Below, one piece after another: positions 1-7,989 of a DNA stretch of 64,000 bases (positions within the stretch are counted from its first letter, which is position 1; every line of letters starts with the position of its first letter). Below the pieces are notes generated by a model that did no database searches, was not told where the DNA came from, and was given only the letters and a program-made list of their open reading frames with translations. A program made the translations under genes and the position numbers. This DNA comes from a bacterium (lineage in GTDB: Bacteria > Myxococcota_A > Polyangia > Nannocystales > Nannocystaceae), in the NCBI GenBank assembly GCA_024742475.1, contig JANSYI010000003.1, forward strand, positions 124,001-188,000, in the 5' to 3' direction.

Positions 1-392
1 GCGTGAAGGGCGATCTCTTCGGCCGAGGTCACTGCGCGAAACTGCACGCCAAAGCCCCGTGGGAGGCCCTTGCTCGGCATCAGGTTCTGCCAGCGTACCT
101 GCGCGCTGAACCGCAGCGTATCAGGGATACCCGGAGGATGGGGCGCCGGGGGATGGAGCCAAAGGCGCAGAGACTGGCCGACCGGCACGACGAGATCGCT
201 CTCCACGAACGCCCCGCCCACCGACACGCCGTGGGTGACGGCGAGCGTGGTACCGGCCCAGACGCCGGCTTCGTTGTCGGGGTTCGCCACCGCGACGACC
301 ACCGGCCACCGCAGCTTGGCCCGCGGCCGGTAGTGACGGCGCGCCTCGCCGAACTGGGCGCGCTTCGGGCCCTGCGTGTCATCGTCGACCAC
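1..392 (-). CDS. PilZ-domain protein, 3' part cut off by window edge
   Basis: Reading the reverse strand from a GTG at 392 gives an open frame that leaves the window, so about 130 residues are visible. The translation has the two PilZ hallmarks. An RxxxR cluster (RAKLR, residues 24-28) is followed by GVSVGGAF, with Ser57 in the place of the family's (D/N)xSxxG. Alternating beta-strand-like segments then end in a GFGVQF-type strand. PilZ domains bind cyclic-di-GMP and pass the signal to partner proteins. That this copy binds it is inferred, because an Asp/Asn before the Ser is not obvious. An in-frame ATG at 449 would add 19 residues, but a TAGACT hexamer 7 bases upstream of the GTG favours 392. 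The gene is divergent from mpl. Confidence 0.72.
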   Translation of the reverse strand, partial: MVDDDTQGPKRAQFGEARRHYRPRAKLRWPVVVAVANPDNEAGVWAGTTLAVTHGVSVGGAFVESDLVVPVGQSLRLWLHPPAPHPPGIPDTLRFSAQVRWQNLMPSKGLPRGFGVQFRAVTSAEEIALH

Positions 393-399
393 TGCGTGG

Positions 400-405
400 A
401 GTCTA
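400..405 (-). promoter_or_regulatory. -10-like TAGACT upstream of the PilZ gene
   Basis: On the minus strand TAGACT lies 7 bases before the GTG at 392. The spacing implies that transcription starts at or next to the start codon, a pattern that recurs in this window. No convincing -35 was seen. Confidence 0.4.
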
Positions 406-422
406 CCGCGGAGAGACCCCGG

Positions 423-452
423 TTGACCCCGACGTGTGCACTTGTCCATAGT
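423..452 (+). promoter_or_regulatory. Candidate mpl promoter
   Basis: TTGACC (423-428) and CATAGT (447-452) are separated by 18 bases. CATAGT ends 7 bases before the TTG at 460. This fits a sigma-70-like promoter giving a leaderless mpl mRNA and supports the TTG start. Confidence 0.4.
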
Positions 453-459
453 GCGCGCC

Positions 460-2295
460 TTGAAGGTCCACCTCATCGGCGTCGCCGGCACCGGCATGGG
501 TGCGCTCGCTCAGCTCCTCCAGGCGGCCGGGCACGAGGTCCGGGGGTCCGACACCGGGATCTACCCGCCCATGTCCGACCAGCTCGACGCGGCGGGCATC
601 CAGGTCATGGTGGGGTTTCACCCCGACAACCTCGCGTGGGGGCCCGACTGCGTCGTCGTGGGCAACGTGTGCTCCTCGACCCATCCCGAGGTCGTCGCGG
701 CACAGGAGAGGGAGATCCCCCGCGAGAGCTTTCCGAGCATGGTCGCTCGGGCGCTCCTGCCCACCCGCCGCAGCCTCGTCGTCGCCGGGACCCACGGCAA
801 GACCACGACCTCGAGCCTGTGCGCGTGGCTGCTCGAGGCGTGCGGGCTCGAGCCCAGCTACCTGATCGGGGGCGTGCCGCTCAACCTCGGGCGCGGCGCC
901 CGTCTGCGCGAGGGCGGCCCGATCGTGCTCGAGGGGGACGAGTACGACTCGGCGTTCTTCGACAAGGGCTCGAAGTTCCTCCACTACCAAGCCAAGCGCG
1001 CCATCCTGACCAGCGTCGAGTACGACCACGTCGACATCTTCGACACGTTCGAGCAGATGCGGGAGACCTTCCGCAAGTTCGTGCGGACCATCGATCCTGC
1101 GGGCGACCTCATCGTCAACCAGGAGAACGCCGAGGCGATGGGCGTGGCGGCGCATGCCGAGTGCACGGTGCTCACCTACCGCGTGCAGCCCGAAGGCGGA
1201 GACCCCAACGCCGCCGACTACACCGCCGTCTTGGCGTCCAGCGAGGTCAAGCGGACGCGCTTCGAGGTGTTCGAACGCGGGCAGAGCCTGGGGTCGTTCA
1301 CCACCCAACTGTTCGGCACCTACAACGTCGGCAACGCGCTGGCCGCCATCGCCCTCGCGCGACGAGAGGGGGCGTCGGCCCAAGCGCTGCAAAGCGCGCT
1401 CGCTCGCTTCCGCGGGGTCAAGAAGCGGCAGGAGCTCCTGGGCATCGCCGCCGGGGTCCGGGTGGTCGAAGACTTCGCGCACCACCCGACGGCGGTCCAG
1501 CTGACCGTCACCGCTCTGCGCAAGCGCTACGCGTCGAAGGCCCTGCACGTCTGCTTCGAGCCGCGCAGCAGCAGCTCGCGCCGGGCCGAGTTCGCCGAGG
1601 GCTACGTGCGCTCGTTCGACGCGGCCTCGTCGGTCTACGTCGCGCCGGTGCACAGGCCAGACAAGGTGAGCGACGAGCAGCGGCTCGACACCGAGGCGCT
1701 CGCCGCAAAGATCCAGGCCCGCGGGGTGTCCGCGCGTGCCTACGACGACATCGAGGCGCTGCGGGAGGCCGTGCTCGAGCGCGCCGTGCCGGGCGACACC
1801 GTCGTCTTGCTCTCCTCGGGAAGCTTCTCGGGGCTGGGCCCCAGCCTGCTGTTCGGCTTCGGTGACCCGGTCACCTTCGCCAAGGACGCCGACGCGCCGG
1901 CGATCTCCGCCCTGCTCGACGGCTACGGGCAGCCGAGGGTCGTGCCCGACGCCGAGGTCGAGACGCTGGTCCTCCGCTCCCCGGGCACCGTCGACGGCTG
2001 CGTCAGCCTGTGCCTGTGCGGTGAGTCGGCCTACCTCTTTGGGCTCGCCGTCGCGCCGCAGCGTCGAGGCCAGGGCTTGGGCTGGGTCCTGGGCGACATC
2101 GTGCTGCGACGCGCACGAACCCTCGGGGCGAAGCGCTGCTATCTGCTCACCAACACCGCGACGGACTTCTTCGCGGGCAAGCTGGGCTTCTCGCCCGTCC
2201 CGCTGGACGAGGTCGACGAGCGCGTTCGAGAGGGCGAGAACTTTGCGGTCTCGGCGGCGCTGCCCGGGGCCGTCTGCATGGTCCTCGGGCTGTGA
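460..2295 (+). CDS. mpl: Mpl murein-peptide ligase fused to a C-terminal GNAT acetyltransferase domain
   Basis: Mpl joins UDP-N-acetylmuramate to the recycled tripeptide L-Ala-gamma-D-Glu-meso-DAP in the cytoplasm, a murein-recycling step. The N-terminus MKVHLIGVAGTGMGAL is typical of Mpl. GTHGKTTT (about residues 110-117) is the Mur-ligase ATP loop, followed by EGDEYDSAFFD, FGTYNVGNA and FAHHPTAVQ. The ligase part ends near residue 470. Usual Mpl proteins stop there, but this one continues for about 140 residues. The extension contains FGLAVAPQRRGQGLG (Q/RxxGxG acetyl-CoA loop near 534-539) and CYLLTNTATDFFAGKLGF, which resembles ArsN2/ArgA-like GNAT enzymes. The start is uncertain. TTG 460 was chosen from the family N-terminus and the promoter spacing; GTG 451 and GTG 436 are alternatives. 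Confidence 0.9.
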   Translation: MKVHLIGVAGTGMGALAQLLQAAGHEVRGSDTGIYPPMSDQLDAAGIQVMVGFHPDNLAWGPDCVVVGNVCSSTHPEVVAAQEREIPRESFPSMVARALLPTRRSLVVAGTHGKTTTSSLCAWLLEACGLEPSYLIGGVPLNLGRGARLREGGPIVLEGDEYDSAFFDKGSKFLHYQAKRAILTSVEYDHVDIFDTFEQMRETFRKFVRTIDPAGDLIVNQENAEAMGVAAHAECTVLTYRVQPEGGDPNAADYTAVLASSEVKRTRFEVFERGQSLGSFTTQLFGTYNVGNALAAIALARREGASAQALQSALARFRGVKKRQELLGIAAGVRVVEDFAHHPTAVQLTVTALRKRYASKALHVCFEPRSSSSRRAEFAEGYVRSFDAASSVYVAPVHRPDKVSDEQRLDTEALAAKIQARGVSARAYDDIEALREAVLERAVPGDTVVLLSSGSFSGLGPSLLFGFGDPVTFAKDADAPAISALLDGYGQPRVVPDAEVETLVLRSPGTVDGCVSLCLCGESAYLFGLAVAPQRRGQGLGWVLGDIVLRRARTLGAKRCYLLTNTATDFFAGKLGFSPVPLDEVDERVREGENFAVSAALPGAVCMVLGL

Positions 2296-2542
2296 GCCCT
2301 GATCATGGAGGAGAACCTCTCGGTTCCCCTCGCTGCGGCCGGCGAAGCCGCCCTTCGCTCACCCCTCCGAGTTCGGGCGCGGGCGCCCTCGCTCGCGACC
2401 CTTTGGCTCGCTCCTCCGCCCCCGAGCATCGGTGCGGCCGGCGAAGCCTCGGGCCGTGGACGTCGGAGACTGGAGTTCTCGCTCATGTCCGAATCGCCGG
2501 TTCGCGCGCCGTTGCTGGCACTTTGGACCGAGCCCGCTCGGG
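2296..2542. other. Non-coding gap between mpl and the nuo operon
   Basis: About 250 bases follow the mpl stop with no recognisable gene. A short open frame (2305-2568) gives a low-complexity Ala/Arg/Pro peptide without family features. The stretch holds imperfect repeated blocks, including a perfect 16-base direct repeat annotated separately. Confidence 0.5.
2334..2448 (+). repeat. Two copies of a 16-base direct repeat
   Basis: tgcggccggcgaagcc occurs at 2334-2349 and again at 2433-2448, 99 bases apart. The flanking pyrimidine-rich blocks (ccttcgctcacccctccg and ctttggctcgctcctccg) are also similar. The arrangement looks like a degraded duplication; its function is unknown. Confidence 0.6.
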
Positions 2543-2571
2543 TTGACTCGCGTCGGGGCGCGTCCTAACGT
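2543..2571 (+). promoter_or_regulatory. Candidate nuo operon promoter
   Basis: TTGACT (2543-2548) and TAACGT (2566-2571) are 17 bases apart, a good sigma-70-type match in this GC-rich setting. TAACGT is 9 bases before a TTG at 2581 and 30 bases before the GTG at 2602. Confidence 0.5.
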
Positions 2572-2601
2572 CCGCCGCGATTGTCAGGAGTCCGTCCGAC
2601 T

Positions 2602-3138
2602 GTGCCGGCCAAGCAGCTAACCCCCGAAATCGAGGCGTGGATCGAGCAGCGCTGGTCGCGTTTTCCCGAAGGGGCGGCCGGCAAAGCGCTCACCCTTGGC
2701 GTCCTCTACCAAGCGCAAGAGGCGTTCGGCCACGTCGACACCGAGGTCATCGACCTCGTCGCCACGCGGCTAGGCCTCACCGCTGCCCACGTCCGCGGCG
2801 TCGCCACGTTCTACACCATGATCAACCCACGCGAGGTTGGGCGGTATCACCTGCAGGTGTGCACCAACATCGGCTGCATGCTCGAGGGCGCCTACAAGGT
2901 GTTCGAGCACTGCAAGGCGCGGCTGGGCGTCGAGAACAAGGAGACCACCGCCGACGGCAACGTGACCCTCTCCGAGGTCGAGTGCCTCGCAGCGTGCGGG
3001 TACGGTCCCGTGGCGCAGATCGCCGAGAAGGGCAAGCCGGAGATCCCGCTGTACTTCGAAGAGCTCGACCTCGAGACCGTCGACAAGATCCTCGACGGCC
3101 TGGAAAAGGGCGAAGTTCCGACGGAGCTGGGGCGCTGA
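2602..3138 (+). CDS. nuoE: NADH-quinone oxidoreductase subunit E
   Basis: This is a peripheral subunit of respiratory complex I that carries a [2Fe-2S] cluster on the NADH-oxidising arm. The four cluster ligands are visible as CTNIGC (Cys87, Cys92) and CLAAC (Cys128, Cys132). The length of 178 residues suits the family. GTG 2602 is preceded by GGAG at 2587-2590. An in-frame TTG at 2581 could instead start a leaderless message and would add 7 residues. This is the first gene of a seven-gene nuo operon; nuoF starts 2 bases after its stop. Confidence 0.95.
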   Translation: MPAKQLTPEIEAWIEQRWSRFPEGAAGKALTLGVLYQAQEAFGHVDTEVIDLVATRLGLTAAHVRGVATFYTMINPREVGRYHLQVCTNIGCMLEGAYKVFEHCKARLGVENKETTADGNVTLSEVECLAACGYGPVAQIAEKGKPEIPLYFEELDLETVDKILDGLEKGEVPTELGR

Positions 3139-3140
3139 CC

Positions 3141-4514
3141 ATGGGCGTGTTCGACCTCAAGATCATCAGCAAGCACTTCGACGACCCGCAGGCGCGGCAT
3201 CTCGACCACTACGAGACGCACGGCGGGTATCGAATGGCGAAGCGGGCCACGACGATGGCCCCCGGGGACATCCACGGCGAGGTCAAGACCTCCAACCTGC
3301 GCGGCCGCGGCGGCGCGGGCTTTCCCACCGGCGTCAAGTGGGGCTTCGTGCCCAAGGACGCGGAGACGGTCTACTTGGTCGTCAACGCCGACGAGTCCGA
3401 GCCGGGCACCTTCAAGGACCGCCACATCCTTCACTGGAACCCTCACCTCCTCATCGAGGGGATGATCATCGCCTCGCGCTCCCTGCGGGTCCACAACGCG
3501 TACATCTACATCCGCGGGGAGATGCAGCGGGAGTACCGGATCCTGCAAGACGCCCTCGACCAAGCCTACGCCAAGGGATACCTCGGAAAGCGCATCTTCG
3601 GCTCGGACGTCGACCTCGACGTCACGATCTGTCGAGGCCTGGGCGCGTACATCTGCGGCGAGGAGACGGCGCTGCTGTCCAGCCTCGAGGGCGGACGCGG
3701 CTGGCCACGGCTCAAGCCGCCCTTTCCCGCGGTCAAGGGGCTGTGGGGCCAGCCCACGATCGTCAACAACGTCGAGACCATCGCCAACCTGCCGTGGATC
3801 CTCGAGCACGGCGGCCAGGCGTTCGCCGACGTTGGGGTGGGCCGCTCGGGCGGGCTGCGCTTGGTCTCCGTGTGCGGCCACGTCGAGCGACCGGGCGTCT
3901 ACGAGCTGCCGCTGACGGTCACGGGCAACGACCTCATCGACATCTGCGGCGGCATGCGCGAGGGCAAGGCGGTCAAGGCGGTCATCCCCGGGGGCGTGTC
4001 GATGCCGGTGCTCACCGCCGACGAGCTCGACGTGCCGTTCGAGTTCGACGCGCTGCAAAACGACGCGCGCATCCGAGAGGTCGAGACGGCGCCGGGCGTC
4101 AAGTTCGACCTCGGCGGCAACCGGACGCTGCGCACGATGGCCGGGTCCGGCGGCGTGGTCGTCATGGACGAGACCACCGACATCACCATGGCCGCCTGGC
4201 GGATCCTGCACTTCTTCGCCGATGAGAGCTGCGGTCAGTGCACGCCATGTCGCGAGGGCACCGGCTGGCTCACCCAGGTCGCGCACCGCGTCGCCTTCGG
4301 GCACGGTCGGGCAGGGGACGTCGAGCTGATGGCCTCCATCGCCGACGGCATCGCCGGCAACACGATCTGCGCCTTGGGAGACGCCGCGGCCTGGCCGACG
4401 CTGGCGTTCATCACCAAGTTTCGCCAAGAGTTCGAAGACAAGGTCAAGAACAGCCTCGCCCATTCCCCGTCGGCCCCGTCGGGGACAGGCGCGCAGGCTG
4501 CCGGAGCGTCGTGA
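3141..4514 (+). CDS. nuoF: NADH-quinone oxidoreductase subunit F (NADH/FMN-binding)
   Basis: NuoF binds NADH and FMN, takes the hydride, and passes electrons to a [4Fe-4S] cluster in complex I. The Gly-rich GRGGAGFPTG (residues 55-64) is the nucleotide-binding loop, and NADESEPGTFKDR is the FMN/NADH site. The cluster ligands lie in SCGQCTPC (Cys364, Cys367, Cys370), with the fourth at Cys410. The 457-residue length is normal. Its stop overlaps the nuoJ start (ATGA). NuoG normally follows NuoF, but here the next gene is nuoJ, so the G, H and I subunits must be encoded elsewhere or be absent. Confidence 0.95.
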   Translation: MGVFDLKIISKHFDDPQARHLDHYETHGGYRMAKRATTMAPGDIHGEVKTSNLRGRGGAGFPTGVKWGFVPKDAETVYLVVNADESEPGTFKDRHILHWNPHLLIEGMIIASRSLRVHNAYIYIRGEMQREYRILQDALDQAYAKGYLGKRIFGSDVDLDVTICRGLGAYICGEETALLSSLEGGRGWPRLKPPFPAVKGLWGQPTIVNNVETIANLPWILEHGGQAFADVGVGRSGGLRLVSVCGHVERPGVYELPLTVTGNDLIDICGGMREGKAVKAVIPGGVSMPVLTADELDVPFEFDALQNDARIREVETAPGVKFDLGGNRTLRTMAGSGGVVVMDETTDITMAAWRILHFFADESCGQCTPCREGTGWLTQVAHRVAFGHGRAGDVELMASIADGIAGNTICALGDAAAWPTLAFITKFRQEFEDKVKNSLAHSPSAPSGTGAQAAGAS

Positions 4515-5326
4515 TGCTCAGCATGCTGCAAGCCGCACCCCCGCCGAACCCCGGGACCTGGGCCGGGAGCGAGCCGCCGCCGGGCGTCATCGCTCGCATC
4601 CTCGGCGCCGTCTGGGACGCGATGGTCACCACCACGCCCGCCGACTACGTGTTCTCGGCGTTCGCCATCCTGGCCATCGTCGCCGCCATCGCGACCGTCA
4701 CGCGAAAGAACCCGGTCGTCGCCGCGGTGTGTCTGGTGGCCTCGTTCTTTTGCGTCGCCATCTGCTACGTGATGCTCAGCGCCACGTTCCTGGCCGCGCT
4801 GCAGGTACTCGTCTACGCGGGCGCGATGATGGTCCTGTTCGTCTTCGTGGTGATGGTGCTCGACGTCGACGACAAGGGGGCCGCCGACCAGCCTCGGACG
4901 CGCTCGTCCAGACGGGGCCTCTACTACGGCTTCGCCGCCGTCGTGATCGGCATCCTCACGTGGATCTTCTGGGGCACCGTCACCCGTCAGTTCTCCACGA
5001 CCGGCCGCGAAGTGCCCTCGGACTTCGGGACCGCGCAATCCGTGGGCCGAGAGCTCTTCGGACCGGCGCTGTTCGCCTTCGAGGCGGTCTCCCTCCTCTT
5101 GCTCGCCGCGGTGATCGGGGCCGTGGTCGTGGCTCGCTCCCGGCGTGAGCGGCTCAAGGAGGCTCTCGCGCTCGGCTTCAGCGAGGACGACATGCACATC
5201 GCGGGGCTGGGTGCCGCCGACACCGAAGTCGCCCGCGGCGACCTCACCGACGAGCAGGTGCGGCGCCCCCACCCAGCGATGGACTTCGGGCAGCCCTCCG
5301 CTGGCGGACACGAAGGGGGCAACTGA
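4514..5326 (+). CDS. nuoJ: NADH-quinone oxidoreductase subunit J
   Basis: This is a membrane subunit of complex I, next to NuoK in the proton-translocating arm. Of its 270 residues, about 190 form five hydrophobic segments, including LQVLVYAGAMMVLFVFVVM, the conserved NuoJ helix. The last ~70 residues are a charged tail without a recognised domain. The ATG at 4514 overlaps the nuoF stop, and the stop overlaps the nuoK ATG, so the genes are translationally coupled. Confidence 0.92.
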   Translation: MLSMLQAAPPPNPGTWAGSEPPPGVIARILGAVWDAMVTTTPADYVFSAFAILAIVAAIATVTRKNPVVAAVCLVASFFCVAICYVMLSATFLAALQVLVYAGAMMVLFVFVVMVLDVDDKGAADQPRTRSSRRGLYYGFAAVVIGILTWIFWGTVTRQFSTTGREVPSDFGTAQSVGRELFGPALFAFEAVSLLLLAAVIGAVVVARSRRERLKEALALGFSEDDMHIAGLGAADTEVARGDLTDEQVRRPHPAMDFGQPSAGGHEGGN

Positions 5327-5628
5327 TGGTCTCGCTGATATCCCCGCTGATCCTCGCGTTCGCGCTGTTCGTCATCGGCATGGTCGGCGTGCTGGTGCGT
5401 CGCAACGTGCTCATCATGCTGATGAGCGTCGAGCTCATGCTCAACGGCGCCAACGTGGCGCTCATCACCTTCTCGCGCCTGTGGGGCGACCTGGACGGCC
5501 AGGTCTTCTCGATGTTCGTCATCGCGGTGGCGGCGGCCGAGGCTGCGGTCGGGCTGGCCATCGTCGTCAGCATCTTCCGCACCCGCGCCAGCGCCGACGT
5601 CGACCAACTCACCACGCTACGGGATTGA
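5326..5628 (+). CDS. nuoK: NADH-quinone oxidoreductase subunit K
   Basis: NuoK is a small three-helix subunit of the complex I proton-pumping arm. At 100 residues it has the standard size. The conserved membrane carboxylates are seen in MSVELMLNGANVAL and AVAAAEAAVGLAI. The start overlaps the nuoJ stop; nuoL follows after 9 bases. Confidence 0.95.
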   Translation: MVSLISPLILAFALFVIGMVGVLVRRNVLIMLMSVELMLNGANVALITFSRLWGDLDGQVFSMFVIAVAAAEAAVGLAIVVSIFRTRASADVDQLTTLRD

Positions 5629-5637
5629 CCGGACGCC

Positions 5638-7989
5638 ATGGAACATACGCTGCTGTGGATTCCGCTCTTCCCCCTGATGGGGGCGATCTTCAACCTCCTC
5701 TTCGGGGGGCTCATCAAGCGCTGGGCCGGTCCGCGCATCGGCAAGGAGGTCGCGCACCTCGTCGCCATCGGTGCCGTCGCTTTCTCGTGTTTCTTCGTGT
5801 TCTCGCTGGTGATGCAACCGGGCCACGGGCTGGGCTTCATGCACCTGCTGCAGACGGGCAACCTGCGCGAGATCATCCCTGGCCCTGGCCGCTCGGGACA
5901 TCGCATCGTCGACCAGGTCTACCCGTGGATCGTCTCGGGCGACACCATCGTGTACTTCGAGCTGCTGCTCGACAACCTCTCGGGGTTGATGTGCATGATC
6001 ATCACCGGCGTCGGCCTGCTGATCCACATCTTCTCGGTCGGCTACATGGCCAACGACGAGGGGTATCACCGGTACTTCGCGTACCTGAACCTCTTCATGG
6101 CCTCGATGCTCATCCTCGTGCTGGGCAAGTCGCTGGTGCTCACCTTCGTGGGGTGGGAAGGGGTCGGCTTGTGCAGCTACCTGCTCATCGGGTTCTGGTT
6201 CACCGACGAGGCCAAGGCAACCGCGGGCCGCAAGGCGTTCATCACCAACCGCATCGGTGACTTCGGCGTCATCTTGGGGATGCTCATCCTCTTCAGCGTG
6301 GTCGGCTCCCTCGACTACGACGCGATCCGAGGCAGCTGCGCGTCGGTGGCCGACACGCCGCTGCTCGCCGACGAGACCGCAATCTTCGGCGTGAGCGCGG
6401 CGACGGCGGCCACCTTGTGCCTGTTCTTGGGGTGCACGGGCAAGAGCGCCCAGATCCCGCTGTACGTGTGGCTGCCCGATGCGATGGCTGGCCCCACGCC
6501 GGTCTCGGCCCTCATTCACGCGGCCACCATGGTCACCGCGGGCATCTACCTGTGCGTGCGGCTGAACTTCCTGTTCGCCCTCGCTCCGCTGACGATGGCC
6601 ATCATCGCGCTCATCGGGGGCGTGACCGCGTTCTTCGCCGCGACCATCGCCATCACCCAAAACGACATCAAGAAGGTCCTGGCCTACTCCACCGTCTCGC
6701 AGCTGGGCTACATGTTCCTGGCCGTCGGGATGGGCGCGTGGACCTCGGCGATGTTCCACGTGATGACCCACGCCTTCTTCAAGGCGTGTCTCTTCCTCGG
6801 CTCGGGGGCGGTCATCGAGGCGTGCCACCACAACCAAGACATCCGCACCATGGGCGGCCTTCGCAAGAAGATGCCCGTCACCCGGATCACGTTCCTGCTG
6901 TCGTGTCTGGCCATCGCCGGCATCCCGCCGCTGTCGGGCTTCTTCTCGAAGGACGAGATCCTGCTGCACGCCTACGTCGATTGGAGCGCGTGGTCGCCGG
7001 GCCTCAACTACGCCGGATACCTGCTCGGCCTCGCGGCGGCGCTGTGCACCGCGATGTACATGTTCCGGCTCTACTTCCTCGCCTTTGCCGGGTCGTGGCG
7101 CGGCGACTCCCACACGTGGGAACACCACGTCAAGGAGCACGGGATCATGTCGCTCCCGCTGGTCATCCTCGCCGTGCTCGCGACGTTCGGTGGGTTCTTG
7201 GGCTACCCGCACGCGCTGCCCGGGCACGACAAGCTGCCGCACATGCTCGACGCCTGGCTCGAGCCCGTCACGAGCATCAGCCGAGCGTTTACCGGTGAGT
7301 ACCAGCTCGGCGTGCGTACGCAGCTCGACGGGGCGCCGCTTTGGTTCGCCGACGCCGACCGCCACATCACCGCCGCGGCCGAGTTCACCTTCATGGGCGT
7401 CAGCGTCGCCGTGGCCTTCGTCGGGCTGGGCCTCGCCTACGCGTTGTATCGCAACGGGCCGTCCTCGCAGGCCGCCTCGTGGGCCAAACGCCTGGGGCTC
7501 CTCCATGCGCTCAGCCGAGGCAAGTACTTCGTCGACGAGATCTACAAGGCGCTGATCCTGGGGCCGCTGTACCGGCTCTCGCAGGTGTTGTGGCTCGGCG
7601 TCGATCAGACCATCATCGACGACCTGGGTGTTCGGGGCGTCGCGGGCACGGTCTCGGTCATCGGTAACGGGGTCCGGATCTGGCACAACGGGAGCCTGCG
7701 GCGCTACCTGGTGATGCTGGTGCTCGGAGCCACGGTCGTGCTCGGGTCCGTCTACTGCAACCCACGGGTCTCGCAGGTGGGACCCAACGTGCTCAACCCA
7801 ACCGACCCCGGGGGGTTGCGGCCGCAGCAGGGCGGGGTGCCCGTGGACTGGTCTCGGTGGTGGTACCGGGACGCGGACCCGCCCACCGCAAAGGCACCGG
7901 CTCGGTCCGCCGCCCAGGCTCCGCGGCCTGGCGTGCAGGCGCCCCCGGTGGCCCCGGCCGGCCCCGCTGCGCGAGGAGGCGTACGATGA
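5638..7989 (+). CDS. nuoL: NADH-quinone oxidoreductase subunit L, with Pro/Ala-rich tail
   Basis: NuoL is the distal antiporter-like subunit of complex I. Multiple membrane helices and NuoL signatures are visible: FVGWEGVGLCSYLLIG, the lysine-bearing HAFFKACLFLGSGAV, and SGFFSKDEIL. At 783 residues it is longer than the roughly 610-700 usual for the family. The excess is a C-terminal tail after about residue 715, with a short stretch of small residues then a Pro/Ala-rich end (KAPARSAAQAPRPG and similar). NuoM and NuoN carry comparable soluble tails. The stop overlaps the nuoM ATG by 4 bases. Confidence 0.95.
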   Translation: MEHTLLWIPLFPLMGAIFNLLFGGLIKRWAGPRIGKEVAHLVAIGAVAFSCFFVFSLVMQPGHGLGFMHLLQTGNLREIIPGPGRSGHRIVDQVYPWIVSGDTIVYFELLLDNLSGLMCMIITGVGLLIHIFSVGYMANDEGYHRYFAYLNLFMASMLILVLGKSLVLTFVGWEGVGLCSYLLIGFWFTDEAKATAGRKAFITNRIGDFGVILGMLILFSVVGSLDYDAIRGSCASVADTPLLADETAIFGVSAATAATLCLFLGCTGKSAQIPLYVWLPDAMAGPTPVSALIHAATMVTAGIYLCVRLNFLFALAPLTMAIIALIGGVTAFFAATIAITQNDIKKVLAYSTVSQLGYMFLAVGMGAWTSAMFHVMTHAFFKACLFLGSGAVIEACHHNQDIRTMGGLRKKMPVTRITFLLSCLAIAGIPPLSGFFSKDEILLHAYVDWSAWSPGLNYAGYLLGLAAALCTAMYMFRLYFLAFAGSWRGDSHTWEHHVKEHGIMSLPLVILAVLATFGGFLGYPHALPGHDKLPHMLDAWLEPVTSISRAFTGEYQLGVRTQLDGAPLWFADADRHITAAAEFTFMGVSVAVAFVGLGLAYALYRNGPSSQAASWAKRLGLLHALSRGKYFVDEIYKALILGPLYRLSQVLWLGVDQTIIDDLGVRGVAGTVSVIGNGVRIWHNGSLRRYLVMLVLGATVVLGSVYCNPRVSQVGPNVLNPTDPGGLRPQQGGVPVDWSRWWYRDADPPTAKAPARSAAQAPRPGVQAPPVAPAGPAARGGVR

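Noticed and set aside
3..1865. A 620-codon plus-strand open frame at the left end
   Set aside because: It overlaps mpl in another frame and the PilZ gene on the other strand. Its translation is Arg/Pro/His-rich with no family features, as expected of a GC-rich shadow.
5617..7686. A 689-codon minus-strand frame opposite nuoL
   Set aside because: It is exactly antisense to a certain gene, with His/Arg/Gln/Asp-rich composition and no motifs.
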